A DNA stretch of 10,914 bases from Candidatus Dadabacteria bacterium (GCA_030624695.1 JAUXJP010000012.1:1-10914); one strand, 5' to 3'. Counted from the stretch's first letter, positions 1-7,424 are shown. Notes: a model not told the origin generated them from the sequence alone. Program-made: numbers and translations.

Positions 1-132
1 AAATAAATTAATAGTTGAAATTCTCAGTAATTCTAATATAATTGTTTCTATATATACAATACTAATAAAATATAGTAATAATATATTAGTAACATCGTAA
101 ATATATAACAAATAAGAGATTCAAGAAATTGA
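1..132. other. A+T-rich intergenic DNA, no gene seen
   Basis: Extremely A+T-rich sequence with stops in all frames and no recognisable RNA gene. Short inverted matches such as CTAATATA (33-40) and TATATTAG further right are expected by chance in DNA of this composition. It may hold the promoter of whatever preceded the decayed Cys-rich genes that follow, but no -35/-10 pair stands out from the background. Confidence 0.5.
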
Positions 133-207
133 AATGTTGAATGTCATATTTGTTGTGAAGAGGCAAGTAAATGTTTTATGATGAATATATATTTTTTTAA
201 TAATTAG
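133..207 (+). pseudogene. possible relic of a small Cys-rich protein gene
   Basis: Between stops at 130 and 205 this frame reads a short peptide beginning NVECHICCEEASKC. Its CxxC followed six residues later by another Cys matches the C-x2-C-x6-H spacing of the intact small gene at 470-646, and both have Glu immediately before the first Cys of the pair. The second CxxC pair is missing: where it would be expected, the frame has stops and T-rich sequence. There is no start codon of its own, so this is at best a fragment. The similarity is short and could be coincidental. It is listed because two better copies of the same pattern follow within 450 bases on the same strand. Confidence 0.25.
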
Positions 208-240
208 ACTTAATTTTCATGAGGCTTTTTTTCTGGGGGG

Positions 241-416
241 ATTGGGCTAATAAAAAAGTTCAAATTAGAAGTATTAGTTAACTTCAATAAGATTTGTTCA
301 GCCTGTAATATTCTTTACGAAACCCATTACAAAATAGAATCTGCCAGTATAAAGGCCATGATAAAAAAATATGCAGGGATTGTTTTAAGATCTTAAAAAT
401 AATGCAGATTAATTAA
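241..416 (+). pseudogene. frameshifted small zinc-binding-type protein gene, relative of the 470-646 gene
   Basis: One frame reads KICSACNILYETHYKIE and continues to the A7 run at 363-369, then ends at a stop at 394. Shifting by -1 at the A run continues as ICRDCFKILKIMQIN to TAA at 414-416. The joined peptide has CxxC, six residues, His, fifteen residues, then CxxCF. This is exactly the spacing of the intact gene at 470-646 (CIKC, H28, CIDCF), with 22 residues between the two CxxC pairs in both. Identity outside the ligands is low. No ATG, GTG or TTG start lies in frame after the stop at 220. A G-run at 235-240 could serve as a ribosome site only for an unusual ATT/ATA start. Most likely a decayed paralogue; a homopolymer sequencing error or programmed -1 slippage on A-AAA-AAA are alternatives. 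Confidence 0.5.
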
Positions 417-469
417 ATAATTATAACTCACTGAATAGATGAATAATACTGCTATGTTTGGAAATTATC

Positions 470-646
470 ATGGATAAAAACGAAATAATACCCAGAGTTC
501 CACTGGATTGTGTCGGTGAATGCATAAAATGTAAAAAATTCTCCAGATTGCACATTATGGAAATTACAATACATAATAAGACAGATCAAATACCATTTTG
601 CATTGATTGTTTTGAAAAAATAATAGAAATTGCTTTTGACGAATAA
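470..646 (+). CDS. small Cys-rich, probably zinc-binding protein (58 aa)
   Basis: I do not recognise the family. The 58-residue product has five cysteines: C14, C18, C21, C44 and C47. C18-x2-C21 and C44-x2-C47 (CIKC and CIDCF) form a two-knuckle zinc-ribbon-like arrangement, with H28 between them and an acidic hydrophobic tail. It has no signal peptide or membrane segment, so it is probably cytoplasmic. The ATG at 470 is chosen because GGA at 460-462 sits seven bases upstream. An in-frame TTG at 458 would add four residues but has no ribosome site. Two upstream stretches on the same strand (133-207 and 241-416) look like decayed relatives. Such small paired-CxxC proteins often bind zinc and act as regulators or adaptors, but nothing here fixes a role. 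It is followed by about 125 bases of A+T-rich spacer. Confidence 0.6.
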   Translation: MDKNEIIPRVPLDCVGECIKCKKFSRLHIMEITIHNKTDQIPFCIDCFEKIIEIAFDE

Positions 647-772
647 TTAATAGAAATAAAATATTATGTAAATACTAAATATTAAGAATACTGATAATTA
701 TGTTAAAACCTTTCATTTTGCTTAAGCCGTATATTTACCTAAACTATATCAGATAAGTAAAAAGGAGCATCT

Positions 773-1858
773 ATGAAACAGGTTTTGATATATACAGTAT
801 TATTCTCCTCATTTTTATATATTGGATTTAATATTTTAAGTGCTGAAGAAAATGTCTCGGGTTTTGATGTAATTCAGCAAAATAGTGAAAATCCTATAGA
901 ACTTGGCCATGTAAACTGGCTTAGGAACTATAACGTAGCAAAAGCCAAAGCTATAAAAGAGAATAAACCATTACTTATTTTTTTCCAGGAAGTGCCTGGA
1001 TGCAGTACTGCTTCCGGATATGGTAAAAGGGTTATGACACACCCTTTGATAATTGAGGCTGTTGAATCACTTTTTGTCCCGGTAGCTATTTATAACAATG
1101 TAGGCGGTCACGACCGGGAGATACTTAATTCATTTAACGAACCATCCTGGAACAATCCAGTTGTAAGGATTATTACCCCTGAGGGTAAATCACTTTCCCC
1201 AAGGTTAAACGGTGACTATACCAGGCTTGGACTTGTTAATTCTATGGTTGAGGCGTTAAAAAATAACAATGTGCCTGTACCCCGATATCTGGAAATTCTT
1301 CAAAAAGAACTTTCTGCAAAAAATACCCAAAAGGATAAAGCGGTATTCTCTATGTACTGTTTCTGGACAGGGGAGGCTGGCCTTGGAGATATAGACGGGG
1401 TTATTTCAACGAAGCCCGGGTTTATGGGAGGCCGTGAAGTTGTGCAGGTTGAATTTGACACAAAGGTGATTTCTTACAGTGATCTTATTAACACCGCGAG
1501 GAAAAAAAATGTTTCAAAAACAGTTTTTGTAAAAAATGATTCGGAAAGAAAAACTGCCGAACAGGTCCTTGGTAGTGGTTTTGTGCTGGATGCAGGCACA
1601 TTCAGGTCGGATAACGAACCAAAGTACTATATGTCGAAGACAGTTTACAGGTACGTTCCCATGATGCGGCTTCAGGCCTCACTTGTAAATTCTGCAATAG
1701 GAAACCGCACATCTCCGGATAAGTACCTGTCACCAAGACAGCTTAAAATACTTTCATTGGTAAAAAAGTACCCGGATCTTGACTGGAAAAATACAATAGG
1801 AAATAATGAAATTACGTCTACCTGGAATGAAACATTAAAAACTGCCAGAAGTGGTTAA
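773..1858 (+). CDS. exported thioredoxin-like / MsrA-like two-domain protein
   Basis: The 361-residue product begins with a signal peptide (hydrophobic to about residue 22, likely cleavage near LSA/EE). Residues about 48-165 look like a thioredoxin-fold domain with one Cys (VPGCS, C77) in place of CxxC. Residues about 188-305 resemble peptide methionine sulfoxide reductase A: CFW with C196 as the candidate catalytic Cys, E201 nearby, PGFMGG in place of the usual GYxGG, and EVVQVEFD (E222 aligning with the catalytic Glu). The usual D-x-GTQYRS substrate-binding stretch is not visible and there is no obvious resolving Cys in this domain. It may reduce oxidised methionines or thiols in the envelope, or be an inactive relative. 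AAGGAG at 762-767 sits well for the ATG. It is probably a single-gene unit: its stop overlaps that of the convergent operon within TTAA. Confidence 0.75.
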   Translation: MKQVLIYTVLFSSFLYIGFNILSAEENVSGFDVIQQNSENPIELGHVNWLRNYNVAKAKAIKENKPLLIFFQEVPGCSTASGYGKRVMTHPLIIEAVESLFVPVAIYNNVGGHDREILNSFNEPSWNNPVVRIITPEGKSLSPRLNGDYTRLGLVNSMVEALKNNNVPVPRYLEILQKELSAKNTQKDKAVFSMYCFWTGEAGLGDIDGVISTKPGFMGGREVVQVEFDTKVISYSDLINTARKKNVSKTVFVKNDSERKTAEQVLGSGFVLDAGTFRSDNEPKYYMSKTVYRYVPMMRLQASLVNSAIGNRTSPDKYLSPRQLKILSLVKKYPDLDWKNTIGNNEITSTWNETLKTARSG

Positions 1859-2325
1859 TATACTGCCCTATCAATGCCTTCAACCCTGACAATTTGCCAG
1901 GAACCCAAAGTAGATTTTTCAAGATAGACGGTAACGTTTTCAGGTGTTTCCTTTAGGCCCAGGATCACAGTTTCTATGGATCCATTACTTGCTGTTGCTT
2001 TTACGCCCATGTTAACAACTGCAGTTTCCCTGCCATCCTCGTTTTTAGAAACTGATGAACTCAGTTCAGAAACTATCCCTTCTGTTTTTTCATATTTCTC
2101 AAAAACGTTTTTTACAATGTTTTTAACTACTATATAATTAAATCCGTGTTCATCTTGATAATGATGTGAAAAGTTATCCATAAACTTATCTAAATTCTTT
2201 TCTTCACCGGCTCTAACCATTTCATGAAAATAGTTAATAAAATATTCATCGTCATTTTTCCCTCCGGAGAAGAAAATATAGGCTAGAGCTAAAATTATTA
2301 ATCCAAATACCAGAAGTTTTTTCAC
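1855..2325 (-). CDS. small membrane-anchored or exported protein, possibly NTF2-like
   Basis: 156 residues. A hydrophobic segment at about residues 4-20 after two lysines is a signal anchor or uncleaved signal; there is no lipobox Cys, and in fact no Cys at all. The remainder is charged: a helical first half (about 26-82) and a probable beta-rich second half ending in SWQIVRVEG. That order, helices then strands with a final W-x-I-x-x-V, is reminiscent of NTF2/SnoaL-type folds, but I cannot assign a family. The start is GTG at 2325, overlapping the comEC stop as GTGA, with AAGGA about a dozen bases upstream, so translation is probably coupled. It is the last gene of the ispDF-comEC operon, and its stop overlaps that of the convergent MsrA-like gene. 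Function unknown. Confidence 0.7.
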   Translation of the reverse strand: MKKLLVFGLIILALAYIFFSGGKNDDEYFINYFHEMVRAGEEKNLDKFMDNFSHHYQDEHGFNYIVVKNIVKNVFEKYEKTEGIVSELSSSVSKNEDGRETAVVNMGVKATASNGSIETVILGLKETPENVTVYLEKSTLGSWQIVRVEGIDRAVY

Positions 2326-4601
2326 TGTTCTATATATTCCTTAATATTAATAATGTTGTTTTTTACAATCACTGTTACTGTACCACCTAAATCTGTTTCA
2401 TATATGTTCTTATTAATATCTGAAAAATTATTTTTACATTTTCTACATACTATTATCTCGGGACTGTAATTTTTTATAATATTATCAGTATTGATTTTTG
2501 CATTTTGAGTTATATAAAGCAAACTACTTTTTTTATTATTAAACAGACCGGATTCTATCTCTTCACCCATATGAAAAACGTAGTCGTCATAATTAACTTC
2601 CAGGAGCAGTGGGGGCGGATATTTACTGTCATAGACAAAAGAACTGCCGGGCCTTAGAAATGACAATGATAAACCGTCAATTTTTAGGGAGTAATCTTTA
2701 TTTGAAATTTTATTCAGTCTAATATTTCTCTCATATATTTGTTCCCAGAGTTCGCTCTTTAGCTTGTGGCCATTGATCCATATATTCTTAACATCAATTT
2801 TTTTTAATATTGCAGTTGCCCCTTTTATATGCGACATGTCCAAAGATGTAAGAACAAGGTGGTCTATTTTTGTAATGTTATTGTGCAGCAAAAACGGGTT
2901 AAGAACGGATCTTTCTATAAAATCTGATTTTGATTTATTTGAATACCCCCCGCTAATTAGAATGGTGCCCGAAGAAGGTGTTTTAATAAGCGCAATATTC
3001 TTTTTTCCCGTATCAAGAATGTTTATCTCAAGTTTACCCGTTCCATGACTATGAAAATTATTTACCCCAAATATAACTAGCAGTATGAGTGCTGCGGGGA
3101 GAATGTAATTAACATTTTTATATTGCCTTCCTACTAGAATTAATCCGGCCGTAAGCATAAGAAAAAAAGTAGTTATAAAATTTATCTTTGGGGCAGTTAT
3201 TGTTGCGAGGCCCAGCCTGTCTACCCAATCCGTAATATTTAGTAATATGGATATAAAGTAGGTGTTGATATTTAAAAGAAATAATGAAAGTAATGAAGAA
3301 ATTCTGAAGGTTATAAGTGAAAGAAGTCCAAGCGGCACTATAACAAATTCCACAAAAGGAATAAATACAAGGTTAGCAGGTACTGAGAATACAGGGAGAT
3401 ATCCAAAAGTGTTAATGATAAGCGGTAGAGTTATTATTGTTGCAGCAATTGTAGTTGTAAATGCAGTTTTAATTTTTCCAAAGCCTGTACTGATTTCAAG
3501 CGGATAGGAACTATGAATTAAAAGAATCCCAAATACAGAAAGGAATGAAAGCTGAAAAGATAGTTCAAATAAGGAATTTGGATTACTAAACAAAATTATC
3601 AGGCCAGCTACTAATAAAGTATTTAACTTTAAATCATTTTTTCCAAGTACTATGGATAAAAGATAAATGGATACCATTATAAATGCTCTTACCGCTGAGA
3701 TGGAAAAACCTGCAAGAGCGGTATAAATAAAGACAGGCAATATTGTTAACATTGCAGCAAGTCTTGGCATCTGGAAAGTCAGGAGAATGTATTCAGACCT
3801 TTTTAGCACCCATTTAAACAAAAAATAAAAGCCTATTGCTATGGCTCCCACATGAAGGCCCGAAATTGCAAAAATGTGTGCAATACCAAGGCCTGAAAAT
3901 ATTTCCCTTATCTGACCCGGTATATTGCTTTTGTCACCAACTGTAAGTGCTTTTATTATTGAACTCTCAGGATACCCAGTGTTTGACTCAGCAAATCTGC
4001 TAAATTCAGTTCTAATATGATTTATTCTATATAAAAAAGGATTTACATCAGGATCCTTACCGAGAAATTTTATGTTTTTACTTTTTACATAAGTAGTAAA
4101 AAAAATGTTTTTTCTTTTATAAAATTGTTCAATATTAAAACTTCCGGGATTGTTAAAGTTTTTAATTTTCTCTAATCTTATTTTTTTTAATTCTATAGTA
4201 TCGCCATATGTTAAGTTGAGATCTGTATCTTCGAGGTATGCAACTATTTTGGAATTGGACCTTATTTCATCTGTTCCCGGGTTTATGCTCTTTAGCCTTA
4301 CAAACAGACGGATACTGCTTTCCCTTTGCTCCGGGTTTTTAATCAGGGTCCCTGTTACTAAAACTTTTTGGCCTGAATATTTTTCCATGTCGGGGTTAGC
4401 TGAATAGTCAGGAGTGAGGAAAAAACCCAGTGGTAAAAATAGAATAAAATATAGCCCGGGGTATTTTATAATTGTTATAAATACGGGAACAATAAGGATA
4501 AAATATGTTGTGTGGTCGGCTGTAAAATATGTCTTTGTAAGTATGCCGGCGCAAAAAAATAGCAGGAAGACGGCAGTTTTGTATTTAATGAATAATGTCA
4601 T
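2322..4601 (-). CDS. comEC: ComEC/Rec2-family DNA-uptake channel protein
   Basis: 759 residues, normal length for the family. ComEC forms the inner-membrane channel that brings single-stranded DNA into the cytoplasm during transformation. N-terminal membrane helices (about 10-62) are followed by an OB-like/DUF4131 region containing NPGSFNIEQFYKRKNI (151-166). The Competence-domain core has AISGLHVG (245-252), SISAVRAFIM (300-309), ELSFQLSFLSVFGIL (346-360) and further helices to about 515. Residues about 523-750 are a metallo-beta-lactamase-like domain, but the usual THxDxDH reads TSLDMSH (585-591), GQGD is replaced by GKKN (532-535) and the LIDGG motif reads LISGG (548-552). It is therefore probably not a working metal-dependent nuclease. 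The gene begins ten bases after the ispF stop and overlaps the next gene by four bases. No clear ribosome site is seen, which fits coupling to ispF translation. Confidence 0.93.
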   Translation of the reverse strand: MTLFIKYKTAVFLLFFCAGILTKTYFTADHTTYFILIVPVFITIIKYPGLYFILFLPLGFFLTPDYSANPDMEKYSGQKVLVTGTLIKNPEQRESSIRLFVRLKSINPGTDEIRSNSKIVAYLEDTDLNLTYGDTIELKKIRLEKIKNFNNPGSFNIEQFYKRKNIFFTTYVKSKNIKFLGKDPDVNPFLYRINHIRTEFSRFAESNTGYPESSIIKALTVGDKSNIPGQIREIFSGLGIAHIFAISGLHVGAIAIGFYFLFKWVLKRSEYILLTFQMPRLAAMLTILPVFIYTALAGFSISAVRAFIMVSIYLLSIVLGKNDLKLNTLLVAGLIILFSNPNSLFELSFQLSFLSVFGILLIHSSYPLEISTGFGKIKTAFTTTIAATIITLPLIINTFGYLPVFSVPANLVFIPFVEFVIVPLGLLSLITFRISSLLSLFLLNINTYFISILLNITDWVDRLGLATITAPKINFITTFFLMLTAGLILVGRQYKNVNYILPAALILLVIFGVNNFHSHGTGKLEINILDTGKKNIALIKTPSSGTILISGGYSNKSKSDFIERSVLNPFLLHNNITKIDHLVLTSLDMSHIKGATAILKKIDVKNIWINGHKLKSELWEQIYERNIRLNKISNKDYSLKIDGLSLSFLRPGSSFVYDSKYPPPLLLEVNYDDYVFHMGEEIESGLFNNKKSSLLYITQNAKINTDNIIKNYSPEIIVCRKCKNNFSDINKNIYETDLGGTVTVIVKNNIINIKEYIEQ

Positions 4602-4611
4602 TAAATAACTA

Positions 4612-5088
4612 TTATATCTTTTTTATTAACACAATTGCAGTTGCTGCAATTCCTTCCTCCCTTCCCGTAAATCCCAGGTGTTCTGTAGTTGTTGCTTTTA
4701 CTCCAATTTGATCTGCCAAAATTCCAAGTGCATTTGATATGTTAATTTTCATTAAATCTATAAAAGGTGCGAGTTTAGGCTGCTGGCAGATAATAACTGT
4801 ATCAATATTTACTATCTCGTAGTCTTTTGACTTTAATATTTGGTCTGCTTTCCCAAGGATAGTTGTGCTGGAGATATCCTTAAATTCTGGGTCTGTGTCC
4901 GGGAAATGGGTACCTATATCTTTTTCGCCAACTGCGCCGAGAATAGCGTCGGTAATTGCATGAAGAACTACATCGGCATCTGAATGTCCAACAAGTCCCC
5001 ATTCATGAGGTATTTCTACACCACCCAGTATAAGTTTTCGATCCTTTTCGAACCTGTGCACGTCAAAACCATTTCCAATTCTATACAT
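4612..5088 (-). CDS. ispF: 2-C-methyl-D-erythritol 2,4-cyclodiphosphate synthase
   Basis: 158 residues, standard length. IspF converts CDP-methylerythritol 2-phosphate to the cyclic diphosphate with release of CMP, the fifth step of the MEP pathway, as a cytoplasmic trimer. The metal ligands D9 and H11 (GFDVHRF) and H43 are visible, with HSDADVVLHAITDAILGA (35-52), the DIGTHFPDTD loop (57-66) and the C-terminal TTTEHLGFTGREEGIA (133-148) that contacts the nucleotide. All key residues are intact, so it should be active. The ATG at 5088 lies inside the end of ispD (8-base overlap), indicating coupled translation. IspD and IspF are separate proteins here, unlike the fused IspDF of some proteobacteria. 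The comEC start is ten bases downstream. Confidence 0.97.
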   Translation of the reverse strand: MYRIGNGFDVHRFEKDRKLILGGVEIPHEWGLVGHSDADVVLHAITDAILGAVGEKDIGTHFPDTDPEFKDISSTTILGKADQILKSKDYEIVNIDTVIICQQPKLAPFIDLMKINISNALGILADQIGVKATTTEHLGFTGREEGIAATAIVLIKKI

Positions 5089-5779
5089 TGAACTCTTTTA
5101 GGAGAAACCCCGCAAGTTTAAAATCATCATTTGTGGTAATTTTAATATTATATTCCCATCCTTCGACAAGAGAAACCTCGAAGCCGGCATATTCGACCAT
5201 CTGAGCTTCGTCGGTGAAGATAGCTTCTTCGTTTAATTTCCGGTCGTAACATTCGTTTAAAATATTATAATTAAAGGCCTGAGGTGTTTGTGATCTCCAG
5301 AAATTTTCCCTTGGAAAGGTGTTTTTTACAACTCCTTCAACAGCCATTTTCAGGGTGTCTGTAATCTGTAGGGCTGTTATTGCCGAACCATTTTTACCTG
5401 CACTGGCCACAACTTTTTTTATTAAATCTACATTGATTAAAGGCCTCGCAGCATCATGTATAACTACTATATCTGTATCAGTCGAAATACTATCAAAACC
5501 ATTTTTAACCGAGTCCTGCCTTTCAATGCCGCCCTCAACTACGCACTTTACCTTGCTAAATTTAAATTTCTCGACAATGTCCTTTCTTGTAAGGGTTAAT
5601 TCATTTTTTGGTGCAACAATGACAATTTCATCAATGTTTTTAGATTTTTGAAATACCTGGAGAGTGTAAAAAAGCAGGGGTTTACCCTGAATTTCAAGAT
5701 ATTGCTTTTTAGTTTTGCTTTTTAACCTTTTACCTGAACCTGCTGCGGGAATAATTGCAGAGGTTTTAATCTTAGCCAT
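5081..5779 (-). CDS. ispD: 2-C-methyl-D-erythritol 4-phosphate cytidylyltransferase
   Basis: 232 residues, typical size. IspD joins CTP and methylerythritol 4-phosphate to give CDP-methylerythritol, the third MEP step, in the cytoplasm. The glycosyltransferase-A-like nucleotide-binding loop PAAGSGKR is at 11-18, with KKQY at 24-27, ERQDSV at 86-91, IHDAARP at 107-113 and the substrate-binding R157 in TFPREN. These are followed by QTPQAF (164-169), TDEA (189-192) and NIKITTNDD (211-219) with K213. All known catalytic positions appear intact. The ATG overlaps the end of the PIN-TRAM gene by eight bases and no Shine-Dalgarno is evident, so translation is probably coupled. The order YacL-like, IspD, IspF is the same as in Bacillus-type genomes, though here CysS does not follow. 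Confidence 0.97.
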   Translation of the reverse strand: MAKIKTSAIIPAAGSGKRLKSKTKKQYLEIQGKPLLFYTLQVFQKSKNIDEIVIVAPKNELTLTRKDIVEKFKFSKVKCVVEGGIERQDSVKNGFDSISTDTDIVVIHDAARPLINVDLIKKVVASAGKNGSAITALQITDTLKMAVEGVVKNTFPRENFWRSQTPQAFNYNILNECYDRKLNEEAIFTDEAQMVEYAGFEVSLVEGWEYNIKITTNDDFKLAGFLLKEFNV

Positions 5780-6815
5780 TTATGCGTGAAACTATATTAT
5801 CTTTTTCAATTTTTGCAAAGATCATACGGCCGGTAGAAGTTTGAAGTACACTGGTAACTGAAACATTGACCTCTTTTCCAAGGGACCTTCGTGCATCATC
5901 CACAACTACCATTGTGCCATCATCCAGGTATCCAAGTGCCTGATTATGTTCCTTGCCCTCTTTGACCAGCTGTATGTGTATAATTTCACCGGGAAGAACA
6001 ATCGGTTTTAAAGCATTTGATAGTTCGTTCAGATTTAAAACTTTCACTTTTTGTAAATCTGCAACTTTGTTGAGATTAAAATCATTAGTAATGATTATTC
6101 CCCTTAATTTTTTGGCAAGCTCCACGAGCTTGAGATCGACTTCCCTGATATTTGGGAAATCATGGTTAGTAATTTTTACAGTTAAGCCGGGTATATCATT
6201 CTGCATTCTCTTGAGTACATCAAGTCCCCTTCTCCCACGCACTCTTTTGGTCGCTTCCGAGGAGTCTGCTATGTACTGAAGTTCTTTTATGATAAAGTTT
6301 GGGATTATTACTTCACCCTCAATGAAGCCGGCATCTGAAACGTCGGCAATTCTGCCGTCTATTATTACACTTGTATCAAGAATCTTTGTAATACCGCCCC
6401 TGTTCCTATATCCAAAACCAAACCTTTTAAATGAACGGTCGGAATCAGTGCTTTTGTAAATTCCCAGGGTAATACCGAGTGCCAGGAAGAAAGAAAACAT
6501 TACAATTTTTACAATTGGCACGAACTGGCTCTGAATATTTATAAGGTCTACGACCTGTGCGGTTGCAAAAAACAGGAGTATCGAGATTGACAAACCAACT
6601 GCCATACCAAGGGCTGAACGGCTGGTAAGCCTCTGGGTAAGAAAGTTTATTACCCCTAGTGCCAAAAGGGAGAAAAATGCAAGGGCCCCGGCCAGGTATA
6701 GTGATGAATTAATGGTACTATCAAGCATATTGGTTGATACCAGAAAAGTTATAACACCGATTATTAATGAAAATAGTAAAGTTAATATCATATTCTTCTT
6801 CGCCTCGTCTTCCAC
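5772..6815 (-). CDS. PIN-TRAM domain membrane protein (YacL-like)
   Basis: 347 residues. Four membrane helices lie at about 9-30, 38-59, 69-89 and 99-120. A cytoplasmic PIN nuclease-like domain follows (about 143-265): D147 in ILDTSVIIDGR, E178 in IIKELQ, D227, and D245 in IITNDFNLNK supply the expected acidic metal site. It ends with a TRAM RNA-binding-type domain (about 271-337, PIVLPGEIIHIQLVKEGKE). The family is widespread and its biological role is poorly defined; an RNA-directed function is inferred from the domains. The GTG start at 6815 has no good ribosome site. An in-frame ATG at 6791, just before the first helix, with purine-rich AAGAAG upstream, is a fair alternative. First gene of the operon, eight-base overlap with ispD, with a likely promoter at 6848-6876. 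Confidence 0.92.
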   Translation of the reverse strand: MEDEAKKNMILTLLFSLIIGVITFLVSTNMLDSTINSSLYLAGALAFFSLLALGVINFLTQRLTSRSALGMAVGLSISILLFFATAQVVDLINIQSQFVPIVKIVMFSFFLALGITLGIYKSTDSDRSFKRFGFGYRNRGGITKILDTSVIIDGRIADVSDAGFIEGEVIIPNFIIKELQYIADSSEATKRVRGRRGLDVLKRMQNDIPGLTVKITNHDFPNIREVDLKLVELAKKLRGIIITNDFNLNKVADLQKVKVLNLNELSNALKPIVLPGEIIHIQLVKEGKEHNQALGYLDDGTMVVVDDARRSLGKEVNVSVTSVLQTSTGRMIFAKIEKDNIVSRING

Positions 6816-6847
6816 AATTAATGTTAATCATGAAACGTCTTTAAATA

Positions 6848-6876
6848 ATTATATTTTATAAAATCTCCATAAACAA
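6848..6876 (-). promoter_or_regulatory. sigma70-type promoter for the PIN-TRAM/ispDF/comEC operon
   Basis: On the minus strand TTGTTT (6871-6876) is followed after exactly 17 bases by TATAAT (6848-6853), a full -10 consensus with a 4/6 match to the -35. Transcription would start near 6841, about 25 bases before the GTG at 6815 or 50 before the ATG at 6791. Position and spacing are right for the operon. The surrounding DNA is A+T-rich, so chance matches are easy. Confidence 0.5.
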
Positions 6877-6899
6877 GTTAAAAGATCCAGGTAGATAAA

Positions 6900-7412
6900 T
6901 TAATTTATCTGTCCAATCTTCTCCGTAATTATATCCACAACCCTTATATACCTGCTTTCACCATAACCGGGTTTTTTTGCAGTCCCCTGGGTACCAAAAT
7001 CAGTAATTAATTGGCCTGTAGTACCATCAATGAACTGAACCCAAAGTGATGTTCTGCCCTTTCCGCGGTCGTCAATTCCCATAAATATCATTTCGCAGTA
7101 TTTGCAGCCCTTAATAAAACCTGTGACTACTCCCTTTACAATAAGCACGTTTTCACTTGAGTCAACGGGATCTGATGACCTGTCAATAACCCTGAAATTG
7201 CCTGTTTCCAGTAATTTTTCTGCAATCATGTCGGGTATAATTGTGACAGAATCCAGAGGGACAAATTCTGTATCGGTTTTGCTAAAATCGGGAATCTGAA
7301 TAATGCTATATTTTTTACCTGTAGTGACAGGTTTCTTATAAACTGTTGTAAACTGGGCTCCGCAACCGTAAATAAAAATCAAGGAAAATATCAAGGTTAC
7401 TGTTCTGATCAC
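6900..7412 (-). CDS. lipoprotein, DUF4410-like
   Basis: 170 residues from the GTG at 7412. This start is preferred over an ATG at 7436 because a perfect GGAGG (7420-7424) lies seven bases before the GTG, whereas the ATG has no ribosome site and would bury the GGAGG inside the gene. From the GTG, the product begins MIRT, then a hydrophobic stretch, then IYGC with lipobox Cys17: a compact lipoprotein signal. The mature part resembles DUF4410 proteins: a PDF motif, a middle with amphipathic helix and FRVIDR, then VLIVKGVVTGFIKG and LWVQFIDGTTGQLITDFGTQG. DUF4410 proteins are envelope proteins of unknown function. A CKYC pair (103-106) could form a disulfide. It ends 84 bases before the PIN-TRAM gene, which has its own likely promoter. 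Confidence 0.8.
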   Translation of the reverse strand: MIRTVTLIFSLIFIYGCGAQFTTVYKKPVTTGKKYSIIQIPDFSKTDTEFVPLDSVTIIPDMIAEKLLETGNFRVIDRSSDPVDSSENVLIVKGVVTGFIKGCKYCEMIFMGIDDRGKGRTSLWVQFIDGTTGQLITDFGTQGTAKKPGYGESRYIRVVDIITEKIGQIN

Positions 7413-7419
7413 TTGGAAT

Positions 7420-7424
7420 CCTCC
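7420..7424 (-). promoter_or_regulatory. Shine-Dalgarno GGAGG deciding the GTG start at 7412
   Basis: The minus strand reads GGAGG, a seven-base spacer, then GTG. This is the strongest ribosome site on the minus strand in this window. It moves the lipoprotein start 24 bases inside the longest open frame, giving a normal signal peptide length. Confidence 0.8.

Noticed and set aside
33..110. Short inverted repeats in the A+T-rich left end
   Set aside because: Arms are only A/T-rich octamers with mismatched flanks; such matches are common at this base composition.
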